Positions 25,132 through 33,504 of a stretch of 64,000 bases of DNA are shown here, piece by piece. Numbering within the stretch: position 1 is the first letter of the stretch; each line of letters starts with the position of its first letter. Source of the stretch: Streptomyces phaeofaciens (lineage in GTDB: Bacteria > Actinomycetota > Actinomycetes > Streptomycetales > Streptomycetaceae); NCBI RefSeq assembly GCF_014648915.1, contig NZ_BMSA01000009.1, positions 223,658-287,657 of the forward strand, given 5' to 3'. A model generated the notes under the pieces. It was not told the origin of the DNA, made no database searches, and saw nothing but the letters and a program-made list of their open reading frames with translations. Position numbers and translations under genes: made by a program.

Positions 25132-25377
25132 GGTGGTCGGTCCTTTCACGGACGGAAGGCATGAGACATGCGGAAGAAGGGGGTGCGGCCGCGAAGGAAG
25201 GGCGCACAGCGCGCCTCGGGCGGCGGGAGACATCACCGCGGCCACGACGGATACGCGGTCGAGGTGGTGAAGGACGGCTGCCGTACCGGCCGAAGGAAAC
25301 GGCGGGTGGATCGGCGAACCGGGGAGGAAGGGCACCGGCGCCACAACGGGGCGTACACGAGTGCTGAAGGAACCTTA
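25132..25377 (-). promoter_or_regulatory. Leader and putative promoter of the short rho gene
   Basis: On the minus strand an extended -10-like TGCTAAGGT lies at about 25380-25372, giving a start near 25365 and an untranslated leader of about 235 nt before ATG 25131. Rho genes are commonly autoregulated by Rho-dependent attenuation in a long leader. That role is inferred; no stem-loop stands out. The frame is open through the leader, but no start with a ribosome-binding site is seen. Confidence 0.4.
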
Positions 25378-25498
25378 GCACATCGCTTCCGCCGTTGATG
25401 TCGTACCGGCCCGGCGGCACTGCTGCGCACCGCGCGGCGAGCGGGCAGAATCGGTCGCCGTACGGCACCGACCAGCCCTCTTCCCTCAGGAGTCACCG

Positions 25499-26755
25499 GT
25501 GGACGACCGGACCGGCACGCCCCATCTCCTCGACCCCTCCGGCGGCTGCCCGCACGCCGCCAACGCGCGCCTGCTCGCCCGGGGTGCCGTCGCCCCGGTG
25601 GTGCTGCCCGGGGACGTCGAGGGGATGGCCGTCCTCGGCCACGAGGCGCTTCGGGAATTCCTCTCCCACCCCGATGTCGCCAAGAACGCGGCGCACTTCA
25701 CCGCCCTGCGGGAGGGGCGCATCGCCGAGGGCTGGCCCCTGCTGACCTTCGCGACGGTGCCGGGCATGACCACGGCCGACGGTGACGACCACCGCAGGCT
25801 GCGCTCGCTCGTCAGCCGCGCCTTCACCGTCCGCAGGGTCGAGGAACTCCGGCCCCGGGTGGTGGAGTTGACCGACTCGCTGCTGGTCGGCCTGGAGCGG
25901 GCGGCCAGCGCCGACGGGGGAGTCGCCGATCTGCGCCGGCACTTCGCGCTGCCGCTGCCGATGGGGGTGATCTGCGAACTCCTGGGCGTGGACGCCGGAT
26001 ACCGCGACCGGCTGCACCATCTCTCCAGCCAGGTCGTGGCCACCGACATCGGCCCCGCCGAGGCCGTCGCCGCCAACCGTGAACTCGTCGCCGTCCTGGG
26101 CGAGATCGCCGCCGACCGGGCCGAGCGCCCCGGCGACGACCTCACCAGCGGCCTCATCGCGGCACGGGACGAGGACGGTGACCGGCTCGCCCCGCAGGAA
26201 CTCATCGGCACCCTGCTGCTCATGATCATCGCCGGGCACGAGACCACCCTCAACCTCATCACCAACGCCGTCCGCGCCCTGTGCGGCCACCGCGACCAGC
26301 TCGCCCTCGTGCGCAAGGGCGAGGCGAGCTGGGCCGACGTGGTCGAGGAGACCCTGCGCTGGGACGCGCCCGTCAGCTACTTCCCGTTCCGCTACCCCGT
26401 GCGCGACCTCACGCTCCACGGCACCCTCATCCCGAAGGGCACCCCCGTCCTGGCCGGATACTCCGCAGCCGGCCGCGACCCGGCCGCGCACGGTACCGAC
26501 GCCGACCGGTTCGACGTCACCCGGCCCGCCCGGCCCGGCGCCGCCCGGGGTCTCTCCCTCGGGCACGGCGCCCACTACTGCCTAGGCGCCCCGCTCGCCC
26601 GGCTGGAGGCCGGCATCGCCCTGGAGCGGCTGTTCACCCGCTTCCCCGGCCTCGACCTCGCCGTCCCCGAGCCGGAACTCCCCCGTCACTCCAGCTTCGT
26701 CGGCAACAGTGTGCGGACCCTTCCGGTACGGCTCGGCACGCCCGCCGCGTACTAG
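25499..26755 (+). CDS. Cytochrome P450
   Basis: 418-residue soluble bacterial P450 of the CYP105/107-like class. The I-helix oxygen-binding motif is Ala245-GHETT250. The K-helix ExxR is Glu284-Thr-Leu-Arg287. The heme-binding loop is LSLGHGAHYCLGAPLARLEA with the thiolate Cys361; the usual first Phe of FGxGxH is Leu here, a tolerated change. It would hydroxylate or epoxidise a small molecule using separate ferredoxin and reductase. Neither is encoded nearby, nor is a biosynthetic cluster evident, so the substrate is open. The start is GTG 25499, 9 nt from AGGAG. The stop codon TAG is part of a CTAG that flanks an inserted element. Confidence 0.93.
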   Translation: MDDRTGTPHLLDPSGGCPHAANARLLARGAVAPVVLPGDVEGMAVLGHEALREFLSHPDVAKNAAHFTALREGRIAEGWPLLTFATVPGMTTADGDDHRRLRSLVSRAFTVRRVEELRPRVVELTDSLLVGLERAASADGGVADLRRHFALPLPMGVICELLGVDAGYRDRLHHLSSQVVATDIGPAEAVAANRELVAVLGEIAADRAERPGDDLTSGLIAARDEDGDRLAPQELIGTLLLMIIAGHETTLNLITNAVRALCGHRDQLALVRKGEASWADVVEETLRWDAPVSYFPFRYPVRDLTLHGTLIPKGTPVLAGYSAAGRDPAAHGTDADRFDVTRPARPGAARGLSLGHGAHYCLGAPLARLEAGIALERLFTRFPGLDLAVPEPELPRHSSFVGNSVRTLPVRLGTPAAY

Positions 26756-26841
26756 GGCCTTTCTTTCGGATCAGGCCGGCTCCGGTCCGCGGGAGTTGTG
26801 AGCTTGGCGACCCCCGGCAAGATCCGAAAGAGAGGCCCTAG
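26752..26841. mobile_element. MITE-like 82-bp element with CTAG target duplication
   Basis: Terminal inverted repeats GGCCTTTCTTTCGGATC (26756-26772) and its near-complement (26821-26837), 16 of 17 bp matching, enclose 48 bp. On both sides stands CTAG (26752-26755 and 26838-26841), a tetramer that is rare in Streptomyces DNA. This is the structure of a miniature transposable element moved by an IS5-like transposase. The left CTAG supplies the P450 stop codon. It can also fold as a long hairpin and act as a terminator. Confidence 0.65.
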
Positions 26842-26858
26842 CCGTACGGACGGGAGGG

Positions 26859-26884
26859 CCGGGGTCGCAAACCCCGGTCTTTCC
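26859..26884 (+). terminator. Hairpin with T-rich tail after the P450 gene
   Basis: Arms CCGGGGT (26859-26865) and ACCCCGG (26871-26877) around a 5-nt loop are followed by TCTTTCCC. It lies just beyond the MITE-like element and 84 bp before the next gene. Confidence 0.55.
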
Positions 26885-26967
26885 CATGTTTATGACGGAT
26901 GTCCCCAGAGCGTAACGATCCGTGACGTCAAGGGACTTGCCCACCCCGATTGTTCTATCTTCACGTC

Positions 26968-27864
26968 ATGTCCACGCCGCCTCAGCCTCCGCAGCAACCC
27001 GAGCAGCCGTCCGAGGCGCCCGCACCGCCGAGCGCCTACCCGTATCCCCATCCGCAGTCGCCGGGCCCCGGTGGCACGGGAGGCTTCCCGCCCGCACCCC
27101 AGCCGGGCCAGCCCATCTACGCGCAGCCCACCCTCGTCGGGCTGCCGGGACAGCCGGGCCCGCCCCAGCCGGTCAACCCGTACGCCCAGCCCGGCCCCTA
27201 CCCCGTCGTGGGCCCGCCGCCCACCGGCGGCGGCAGCGGCGGCGCCGGCCGCGCGGTCCTGTGGGCCGCCGTCGGCGCCCTGGTCGCCTCCGCCGCCTGG
27301 GCGGGCGGTGTCTTCCTGATCGGTGGCACCGAGGACGACCCGGACCTGCGCGGCTACACGGCCCCGTCCAACCTGTGCACCAGCGCGGACTACTCGTCGT
27401 TCAAGGACGAGTACCCGGACAACGACGGCACCCCGACCGACAACACCCTCAAGGACACCGCCCTCGACCAGGGCTACTGCAGCATCAGCCTGAAGAAGAC
27501 CGGCTCCAGCTATGCCGACGCGTACCTCTCCGTCCAGCTGGACCTGCACAAGAAGACCGACCCCGGGCCGGAGTTCACGGCCACGTGGAAGAACTACGAC
27601 GACAGCCACGACGGTTACGACGTCGACTCCGTCACCGGGATCGGCGACGAGGCGTACATCGCCAGCGAGGACACCACCGCGGGCACCGACAGCGGCTCGC
27701 GCTACGCCACCCTCGCCGTGCGCGACGGCTGGGTGACGTACACGATGAGCTACAGCTCCTACCTGTCCTCGTACGACGACGACAAGGACCCGCCGGAGCT
27801 CGACGAGGTCATCGACTGGCTGAAGACCGACACCAGGGCCACGCTTGAGGAACTCAAGGACTGA
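26968..27864 (+). CDS. Proline-rich single-pass membrane protein, unknown function
   Basis: 298 residues. Residues 1-95 are a Pro/Gln/Gly-rich disordered cytoplasmic tail (PPQPPQQPEQPSEAPAPPSA, QPGQPIYAQPTLVGLPGQPG). Residues 96-120 are one transmembrane helix (RAVLWAAVGALVASAAWAGG). The remainder is an extracellular domain with two cysteines (NLCTSADYSSF, GYCSISLKK) and many Asp/Ser/Tyr, ending LKTDTRATLEELKD. This layout is common in Streptomyces surface or morphogenesis-linked hypotheticals; no enzyme family is recognised. ATG 26968 is chosen over an in-frame ATG 18 bases upstream because it begins the conserved Pro-rich tail. Neither has a clear ribosome-binding site. Confidence 0.8.
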   Translation: MSTPPQPPQQPEQPSEAPAPPSAYPYPHPQSPGPGGTGGFPPAPQPGQPIYAQPTLVGLPGQPGPPQPVNPYAQPGPYPVVGPPPTGGGSGGAGRAVLWAAVGALVASAAWAGGVFLIGGTEDDPDLRGYTAPSNLCTSADYSSFKDEYPDNDGTPTDNTLKDTALDQGYCSISLKKTGSSYADAYLSVQLDLHKKTDPGPEFTATWKNYDDSHDGYDVDSVTGIGDEAYIASEDTTAGTDSGSRYATLAVRDGWVTYTMSYSSYLSSYDDDKDPPELDEVIDWLKTDTRATLEELKD

Positions 27865-27897
27865 CCGGCCGGCCGCGGGCGGCGGGTCGCCTCGGTG

Positions 27898-28308
27898 TCA
27901 GGAGGCGGCGGCCGCCCGTGCCTCCGCCTCCTTCGTGATCGCGTCGAACCGCGCGCCCATCGCCGCCGCGAGCGCCTGCGCACCCGACAACGGCCGCACC
28001 ATGACCGTGAGTTCGTCGATCAGCCCGTCCTCGTCGACATGGATGAAGTCGCAGCCGCTCAGCTCGCGCCCGCCCACCCGGGCGGTGAACACGAGCGCGT
28101 GGTCGCGCCCGTTCTCGCCTCCGGTGAGCTCGCGGTCGTACCGGAAGTCCTCGAAGACCTGCGACACCGCGCGCAGGATCGCCGCGGTGATCGCCCGGCC
28201 CGGGTACGGCTTGAACACGACCGGGCTGGTGAAGACCACGTTCTCGGCCAGCAGGGCCTCCACGGCGTCGAGATCGCCGGCCTCGACCGCCTCACGGAAC
28301 GCGCGCAT
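27898..28308 (-). CDS. SnoaL/NTF2-like family protein
   Basis: 136-residue alpha+beta cone protein. The opening MRAFREAVEAGDLDAVEALL, ENVVFTSPVVFKPYPGRAIT and the ending HVDEDGLIDELTVMVRPLSG are standard for the SnoaL-like polyketide-cyclase/NTF2 superfamily. Such proteins are small isomerases, cyclases or ligand-binding proteins, often stress or xenobiotic related. It is transcribed divergently from a PadR regulator across a 70-bp gap holding a 22-bp inverted repeat. ATG 28308 follows TGAGGTGATCC. Regulation by that PadR protein is very likely; substrate unknown. Confidence 0.87.
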   Translation of the reverse strand: MRAFREAVEAGDLDAVEALLAENVVFTSPVVFKPYPGRAITAAILRAVSQVFEDFRYDRELTGGENGRDHALVFTARVGGRELSGCDFIHVDEDGLIDELTVMVRPLSGAQALAAAMGARFDAITKEAEARAAAAS

Positions 28309-28341
28309 CGGATCACCTCATAGTCAATTTGTTGAGTAAGT

Positions 28342-28363
28342 GCGGATGACAATAATCATCCGC
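28342..28363. promoter_or_regulatory. PadR-type operator between SnoaL and padR genes
   Basis: GCGGATGA (28342-28349), six-base AT-rich centre CAATAA, TCATCCGC (28356-28363). This perfect 8-bp dyad lies in the 70-bp divergent intergenic region, 15 bp before the PadR start, and should control both genes. Confidence 0.75.
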
Positions 28364-28378
28364 TGTTACGGTGTCCAC

Positions 28379-28942
28379 ATGTCCCTGAAGTACGCCGTCC
28401 TGGCCGCCCTCCTGGAGGGCGAGGCCTCGGGCTACGAGCTGTCCAAGCTCTTCGACGTCTCCCTCGCGAACTTCTGGCCCGCGACCCCGCAGCAGCTCTA
28501 CCGCGAGCTGGAGCGGCTCGCGCAGGACGGACTGATCGAGGCGCGGGTGGTCCAGCAGGAACGCCGCCCCAACAAGCGGATGTTCACCCTCACCGAGGCG
28601 GGCCGCACGGATCTGCGCGTCTTCGCGGCCACCCCGCCGCGCAGACCCACCGCCATCCGCGACGAACTCCTCATCAAGATCCAGGCCCTCGACGGCACGG
28701 ACCCCGCGGTGACCCGCGAGCTGATCGAGGAGCGCATGAGCTGGGCACGCGGCAAGCTCGCCCGCTACGAGCGGGTCAGGGAACGGCTCGTCGACGGCCG
28801 CAGCGAGGAGGAGTACCTGCGCGAGGCCGACCGCGTCGGCCCGTACCTCACCCTGATGGCCGGCATCGCCTTCGAGGAACAGAACCTGCGCTGGTGCGAG
28901 CGTGCCCTCGTGCTGCTGGAGCGCCGGGCCGCCGTAGGCTGA
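28379..28942 (+). CDS. PadR-family transcriptional regulator
   Basis: 187 residues. The N-terminal PadR winged helix reads MSLKYAVLAALLEGEASGYE and LSKLFDVSLANFWPATPQQL, with the family's strongly conserved YRELERLAQDGLIEARVVQQ. The C-terminal half is the helical dimerisation domain (Vir_act_alpha_C type) with LVDGRSEEEYLREADRVGPY. ATG 28379 overlaps the end of the operator region; an ORF-extended start inside the operator is rejected. It probably represses itself and the divergent SnoaL-like gene. The methyltransferase starts 6 bp after its stop and is likely co-transcribed. Confidence 0.92.
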   Translation: MSLKYAVLAALLEGEASGYELSKLFDVSLANFWPATPQQLYRELERLAQDGLIEARVVQQERRPNKRMFTLTEAGRTDLRVFAATPPRRPTAIRDELLIKIQALDGTDPAVTRELIEERMSWARGKLARYERVRERLVDGRSEEEYLREADRVGPYLTLMAGIAFEEQNLRWCERALVLLERRAAVG

Positions 28943-28948
28943 GCGACG

Positions 28949-29686
28949 ATGTTCAGCCCCGAAGGTCCCACCCTGCGCGAACTCGCCGTCCAGGCCCTGT
29001 CGTCCGTCGAGCGCGGCTACGACCTGCTCGCCCCGAAGTTCGACCACACCCCGTTCCGCACCCCGGACTCCGTCCTGGATGCGGTCACCACCGCCCTGCG
29101 CGGGACCGGCCCCTACGACGACGGCCTCGACCTGTGCTGCGGCACCGGCGCGGGCATGGACGTCCTGACCGAGGTCTGCCGGCGCGGCGCGACCGGCGTC
29201 GACTTCAGCGCGGGCATGCTCGACGAGGCCCGCGCCCGCGGTCACGGCGACGGCGACGGCCCCCGGGTGTCCTGGGTGCGCGCGGACGCCCGCGCCCTGC
29301 CGTTCACCGCCGCCTTCGACCTCGTCGTCAGCTTCGGCGCGTTCGGGCACTTCCTGCCCCGTGAACTGCCCGGCCTGTTCGCCCAGGTGCACACCGTGCT
29401 GCGGCCGGGCGGCACCTTCGCGTTCCCCGTCGTCGCCCCGCCGCGCCCGGTCTCCCCGGTCTACTGGATGCTGTGCGGCTTCGACGCCGTGATGCGGGTG
29501 CGCAACGCCGTGTGGCGGCCGCCGTTCGTCATGTACTACCGGGCCTTCCGGCTGGGCGAGGTGCGGCGCGAACTGGAGCGCGCCGGCTTCCACGTGGACC
29601 TCCGCCCCCTGCCCGAGTTCGGGACGAGGAGGGACGCGAGCCCACGCGTCCGGCTCGTCGAGGCCCGGCGCGCGGACGGGTCCTAG
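28949..29686 (+). CDS. SAM-dependent methyltransferase, class I
   Basis: 245 residues with a Rossmann methyltransferase core. Motif I is DLCCGTGAGMDVLTE (near 62-76). The acidic loop follows in GVDFSAGMLDEARARG, then WVRADARALPFTAAFDLVVS and GAFGHFLPRELPGLFAQVHT, and HTVLRPGGTFAFPVV (motif III). Methyltransferase_11/25 group; the methyl acceptor is unknown. ATG 28949 follows the padR stop by 6 bp, so it is in the same operon, and a link to the SnoaL-like protein through the same regulator is possible. It converges with the serine hydrolase, with a 27-bp gap. Confidence 0.87.
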   Translation: MFSPEGPTLRELAVQALSSVERGYDLLAPKFDHTPFRTPDSVLDAVTTALRGTGPYDDGLDLCCGTGAGMDVLTEVCRRGATGVDFSAGMLDEARARGHGDGDGPRVSWVRADARALPFTAAFDLVVSFGAFGHFLPRELPGLFAQVHTVLRPGGTFAFPVVAPPRPVSPVYWMLCGFDAVMRVRNAVWRPPFVMYYRAFRLGEVRRELERAGFHVDLRPLPEFGTRRDASPRVRLVEARRADGS

Positions 29687-29713
29687 GGGGCGACGCACGG
29701 CGGGCCCGAGCCG

Positions 29714-30880
29714 TCACAACGCGCTGTAGAGGGCGTCGACCAGCGCCATCTTCCGCGGGTCGTCCGCGATGTTCGGGCCCATGCGGTTCATCACGTACCC
29801 GAGGGACACCCCGGCGTCCGGGTCGGCCAGCCCGCACGAGCCGCCGAAGCCGTCGTGGCCGATCGCGCGCGGGTTGGGTCCGTAGGAGCCGTTCGGCCCG
29901 CTGAGCCAGAGCCCCAGCCCGACCTCCGTCTCGTGCGCGAACCCGGCGCCCAGCACCAGGTCCCGGCAGCCGCCCTGTCCCTCGCGCACCCGCTCGGCCG
30001 CCTCCGGGGACAGGACGCGGTGGCCGGCGTACGTACCCCGGCCCGCGAGGACGCCGTACAGCGCGGCGACAGCGCGTGCCGTGCCGTGGCCGTTCGCGGC
30101 CGGCAGCTCAGCCGCCCGCCACCGCGCCGTGCCGGCCTCGGCGGCGCCCACCGGCGGGTTGGCCAGGGAGGCGAGCGCCACCGGTGGCAACTGGCTGAAG
30201 GCGGCGGCCTGTTCGCCGGAGTCCGCGGCACGGGCGTGCACCAGCTCGGCGGCCCGGCCGGCCTCCTTCTCCGGCAGTCCGATGGTGAAGTCGATGCCCA
30301 GCGGCCCGGTCACCTCCCGCTCCAGGAACGCGCCCGGCAACAGTCCCGACACCCGCCGCACGACCTCTCCGACCAGGAAGCCGTAGGTGAGCGCGTGATA
30401 GCCGGACCGGGTGCCCGGCTCCCACCAGGGCTCCATGGCGGCGAGCCGCGCGGTGGTCAGCTCCCAGTCGTAGAGCTGCTCCAGGGCGTGCGGTTCACGC
30501 AGCCCGGCCAGACCGGCGCGGTGCGACAGCAGATGCCGTACCCGGACGTCCTCCTTGCCCGCCGCGGCGAACTCCGGCCAGTACGCGGCCACCGGCGCGT
30601 CGAGGTCGAGCAGTCCCCGGTCGGCCAGGATGTGCGCGCACAGCGCCGTCGGCCCCTTCGTCGTCGACCAGACGTTGACCAGCGTGTCCCGCTCCCAGGG
30701 GCGGGTGCCCGCCGCGTCCGCCCAGCCGCCCCACAGATCGGCCACGGTGACGCCGCCGACGGTGACGCTCACCGCGGCGCCCAGTTCGTCCCGGTCGCGG
30801 AAGTTCTCCTCGAACGCGCTGCGCACCGCCGCGAAACGCGCGTCGCAGTGGCCGTGAACCTGTGGCACGTGCTCGGACAT
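29714..30880 (-). CDS. Serine hydrolase, class C beta-lactamase/esterase (EstB-like) family
   Basis: 388 residues; no signal peptide, so cytoplasmic. The nucleophile tetrad is in LVNVWSTTKGPTALCAHILA (Ser-Thr-Thr-Lys), typical of the EstB/lipolytic branch. The second motif is the Tyr in GTRSGYHALTYGFLVGEVVR. The end has IGHDGFGGSCGLADPDAGVS with the HxG-like group. Family members are esterases with broad acyl preference rather than true beta-lactamases. ATG 30880 is close to GGAGGGCCC. A longer in-frame start at 30919 is not supported. A TetR-type dyad (30943-30956) lies 63 bp upstream. Confidence 0.88.
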   Translation of the reverse strand: MSEHVPQVHGHCDARFAAVRSAFEENFRDRDELGAAVSVTVGGVTVADLWGGWADAAGTRPWERDTLVNVWSTTKGPTALCAHILADRGLLDLDAPVAAYWPEFAAAGKEDVRVRHLLSHRAGLAGLREPHALEQLYDWELTTARLAAMEPWWEPGTRSGYHALTYGFLVGEVVRRVSGLLPGAFLEREVTGPLGIDFTIGLPEKEAGRAAELVHARAADSGEQAAAFSQLPPVALASLANPPVGAAEAGTARWRAAELPAANGHGTARAVAALYGVLAGRGTYAGHRVLSPEAAERVREGQGGCRDLVLGAGFAHETEVGLGLWLSGPNGSYGPNPRAIGHDGFGGSCGLADPDAGVSLGYVMNRMGPNIADDPRKMALVDALYSAL

Positions 30881-30942
30881 GGGCCCTCCGTGGTCCGCCG
30901 GAACCCCGGACCGCGGCACCGCGGCCCGGTCCCCCCGAACAT

Positions 30943-30956
30943 ACCGACTGGTCGGA
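30943..30956. promoter_or_regulatory. TetR-type dyad upstream of the serine hydrolase
   Basis: ACCGACTGGTCGGA contains the perfect arms CCGAC/GTCGG and resembles the common TetR-family operator ACCGACCGGTCGGT. It is in the hydrolase promoter region, but no TetR gene is adjacent. The nearest in the window is about 18 kb away. Confidence 0.5.
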
Positions 30957-30979
30957 CTGGGGGGAAGGGGCGCGCCGCG

Positions 30980-31948
30980 TCAGGCGTACGACCGCAGCCA
31001 GCGCAGCTTGGCCGCCTCCTGGTAGGGGCCGCCGCCCTCGTGGTCGTTGAAGTCGTACACCTCGATCGTCCGGTCCTCGTGCGCCCACGCGTTGAACGCG
31101 GCGAACACGGTCGAGGGCGGGCACGTCTGGTCCTCCAGGGCCGCCGAGAACAGCGCGGGAGCCGTGGCGCGGGAGGCGAAGTGGACGCCGTCGAAGTAGG
31201 AGAGCGTGCGCAGCGCGTCCTGCGTGCGGCCGCGGTGCGTCTTGAGGAACAGGCCGATCTCCCGGTACGGGTGACGGTCCGTCAGGGTCGCCGCGCGCGG
31301 GAAGTCGCACAGGAACGGCACGTCCGGCGCGACCGCCACCAGGTCCGGCACCAGACCGCCCACCGCGATCGAGATGCCGCCGCCCTGGCTCCCCCCGAGC
31401 GCCACGGTCCGGCTCGCGTCGGTCAGCGGGTGCGAACGGGCCGCCTCCACCGCGCGCACCGCGTCCGTGAACACCCGCCGGTAGTAGTAGTTCTCGGGGG
31501 CGTCGAGCCCGCGGGTCATGAAACCGGGGTACGACGGCGCCCCGCCCACCGGGTCGGCCGTGCCGCCGCCACCGCCCCAGGCGCTGCCCTGGCCCCGGGT
31601 GTCCATCACGAAGTGCGCGCGGCCCGTCGACGCCCACAGCAGGTTCTCGTGCGGCAGCCCGCGCCCGCCGCCGTAACCGATGAACTCCACGACCAGCGGC
31701 AGCGGTCCCTGCGCCCCGGCCGGCACCTTCAGCCAGCCCTTCACCGGGTGGCCGCCGTACCCCGCGAACGTCACGTCGTGGACGTCCACCGTGGCCAGGC
31801 CCGTGTCGACCGGCTCGAAGCGGGCGTCCAGGTCGTGCTCGCGTGCCTCCTGGAGGGTCTTGGACCAGAACGCGTCGAAGTCCTCGGGCTCGGTGGACGC
31901 GCTGCGGTACTCGTGGAGCTCCTCGAGGGACAGGTCGAACAGGGCCAT
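30980..31948 (-). CDS. CE7 acetyl esterase / cephalosporin-C deacetylase family
   Basis: 322-residue alpha/beta hydrolase of the normal CE7 length. The opening DLSLEELHEYRSASTEPEDF, HDVTFAGYGGHPVKGWLKVP and the RGQGSAWGGG loop (RGQ motif, about 118-127) are family markers. The nucleophile is Ser187 in LGGSQGGGIS; the acid is Asp in ALEDQTCPPSTVF and the base is His in FNDHEGGG. It removes acetyl groups from xylo-oligosaccharides and other small acetates. No signal peptide, so it acts inside the cell. ATG 31948 follows AAAGGCGGACC. It sits alone on the minus strand. Confidence 0.93.
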   Translation of the reverse strand: MALFDLSLEELHEYRSASTEPEDFDAFWSKTLQEAREHDLDARFEPVDTGLATVDVHDVTFAGYGGHPVKGWLKVPAGAQGPLPLVVEFIGYGGGRGLPHENLLWASTGRAHFVMDTRGQGSAWGGGGGTADPVGGAPSYPGFMTRGLDAPENYYYRRVFTDAVRAVEAARSHPLTDASRTVALGGSQGGGISIAVGGLVPDLVAVAPDVPFLCDFPRAATLTDRHPYREIGLFLKTHRGRTQDALRTLSYFDGVHFASRATAPALFSAALEDQTCPPSTVFAAFNAWAHEDRTIEVYDFNDHEGGGPYQEAAKLRWLRSYA

Positions 31949-32036
31949 GAAGGTCCGCCTTTTTGTCAAGTGTCCATACGAATGATCACACCGTACGTGC
32001 ACTCCACGAACCCCCGCCAGACCCCCACCAGCGGCT

Positions 32037-32624
32037 TCAGGCCGGACGGCGCCGGGTCCACTCCGGCTCGGTGCGCGTCCACTCCCGGTCCCACTCGGCC
32101 AGCCGGTGCCGCATCGCCACCCGGCGGACGACCACATGCCCCAGCAGCACCACGGCGGCCGCGCCGCCCGCCGCGGCGACCCCCATCGTCAGGGTCTGCT
32201 GCCAGACGGCCGTGCCGTCCGGCGGCGGCGGAACGCTCCGCCCCCGGCTGTCGAACCACACGTCGACCCGGTCGCCCCGGTGCGTACCGGCCGGCACCCG
32301 GGCCGTCGTCGTCCGCGGCTGCTCCCCGGGCGGCGCCCAGCGGACGGCCACGCGGTACAGCTGCTCCCGGGCGCCGTCCGCCGTGGGCAGCGAGTCGGGC
32401 ACCCGGCCGACGACCTCGGCCCGCACCCGGTGGCGTTCGGCCCGCTGCTCGGCCGCGGCGGCACGCGCCTCGTCGTGCACCCAGCGGCCCGCCACCGCCC
32501 CGGCCAGGGGCACGGCGACCAGCAGCAGCACGGCGACGACCAGCGCCGTCCACGCCTCCACCACGTCCGACCGGCGCCGCAGCGGATTGCTCCGCCAGCG
32601 CCAGCCGCGTATCCGGGTCGGCAT
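32037..32624 (-). CDS. Rv1733c-like two-helix membrane protein
   Basis: 195 residues with the family layout. A basic start (RWRSNPLRRRSDVVEAWTAL) leads into helix one (VVAVLLLVAVPLAGAVAG). An extracytoplasmic segment of about 85 residues (RVRAEVVGRVPDSLPTADGA, RGDRVDVWFDSRGRSVPPPP) follows, then helix two (MGVAAAGGAAAVVLLGHVVV) and a basic tail. The family includes the M. tuberculosis dormancy-linked Rv1733c and is multi-copy in Streptomyces; biochemical function is unknown. ATG 32624 has GAGGAGG upstream. Confidence 0.85.
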   Translation of the reverse strand: MPTRIRGWRWRSNPLRRRSDVVEAWTALVVAVLLLVAVPLAGAVAGRWVHDEARAAAAEQRAERHRVRAEVVGRVPDSLPTADGAREQLYRVAVRWAPPGEQPRTTTARVPAGTHRGDRVDVWFDSRGRSVPPPPDGTAVWQQTLTMGVAAAGGAAAVVLLGHVVVRRVAMRHRLAEWDREWTRTEPEWTRRRPA

Positions 32625-32732
32625 GTCGACCTCCTCGCCGTGACGCGAGTCCCCACATGAAAGTGGTACCCCCATCGGAGGACAACCGCCATTTGAGCCC
32701 CGGAGGGCGGCCCCCCGGAGAGGCCGGCGCGC

Positions 32733-33504
32733 TCAGCCGAACCGTTCGATCCGGATCCGGTCCACCGGCTGCCCGGCCGCCACCAGCAGCCGCGACGCGT
32801 GCTCCGCGAACGCGTTGGAGCCGCACACGTACGCCTCCCAGCCGCCCGGCGGCAGCCCGGACCCAGCGAGCACGGGTGCCAGATGGGCGGCCGCCAGCCG
32901 CCCCGCCGGCACGCCACGCGGCGCGCTGCGCGTGAACACGGGCGTGGTCTCCGCACCGTACTCCCGCGCGTAGATCAGCTCCTCGGGGCCGCGCGCCGAC
33001 ACCAGCAGCCGCAGCGGCACGTCGAGGCCGCGCGCCCGGTGGTGACGGACCATCGACATCAGCGGGACGACCCCGGAGCCCGCCCCGACCAGCAGCGCCG
33101 GCCGGTCGCCCGGCCACGCGAAGAAGCCGCTCAGCGGGCCGCGCACCTCGACCCGGTCGCCGGGCTTCGCCTCCGTGTGGAACCAGCCGGAGACCTCGCC
33201 GCCCGCCACATGGTCCAGGGTCAGCTCGATGTGCCCGTCGTCGTCGGGCGCGGAGGCGATCGAGTAGTGCCGCTGGGCGGTGTAGCCGTCCTGGGCGATC
33301 AGCCGCAGCATCAGATGCTGGCCGGGCAGGTGCCCCGCCCAGGCCGGCACCGCGAAGCGGAACGTGGCCGCCTGCGGGGTCTCCCGGCGGATCTCGGTGA
33401 GCGTCGCCGTCTGCCAGACGGCGGCGGAACGGTTGCTGACCGCGATCCGGCCGGGCACGGCGAACCGGGTCGGGGGCGTGAAGGCCGCCGGCGCGGCGAA
33501 GGTG

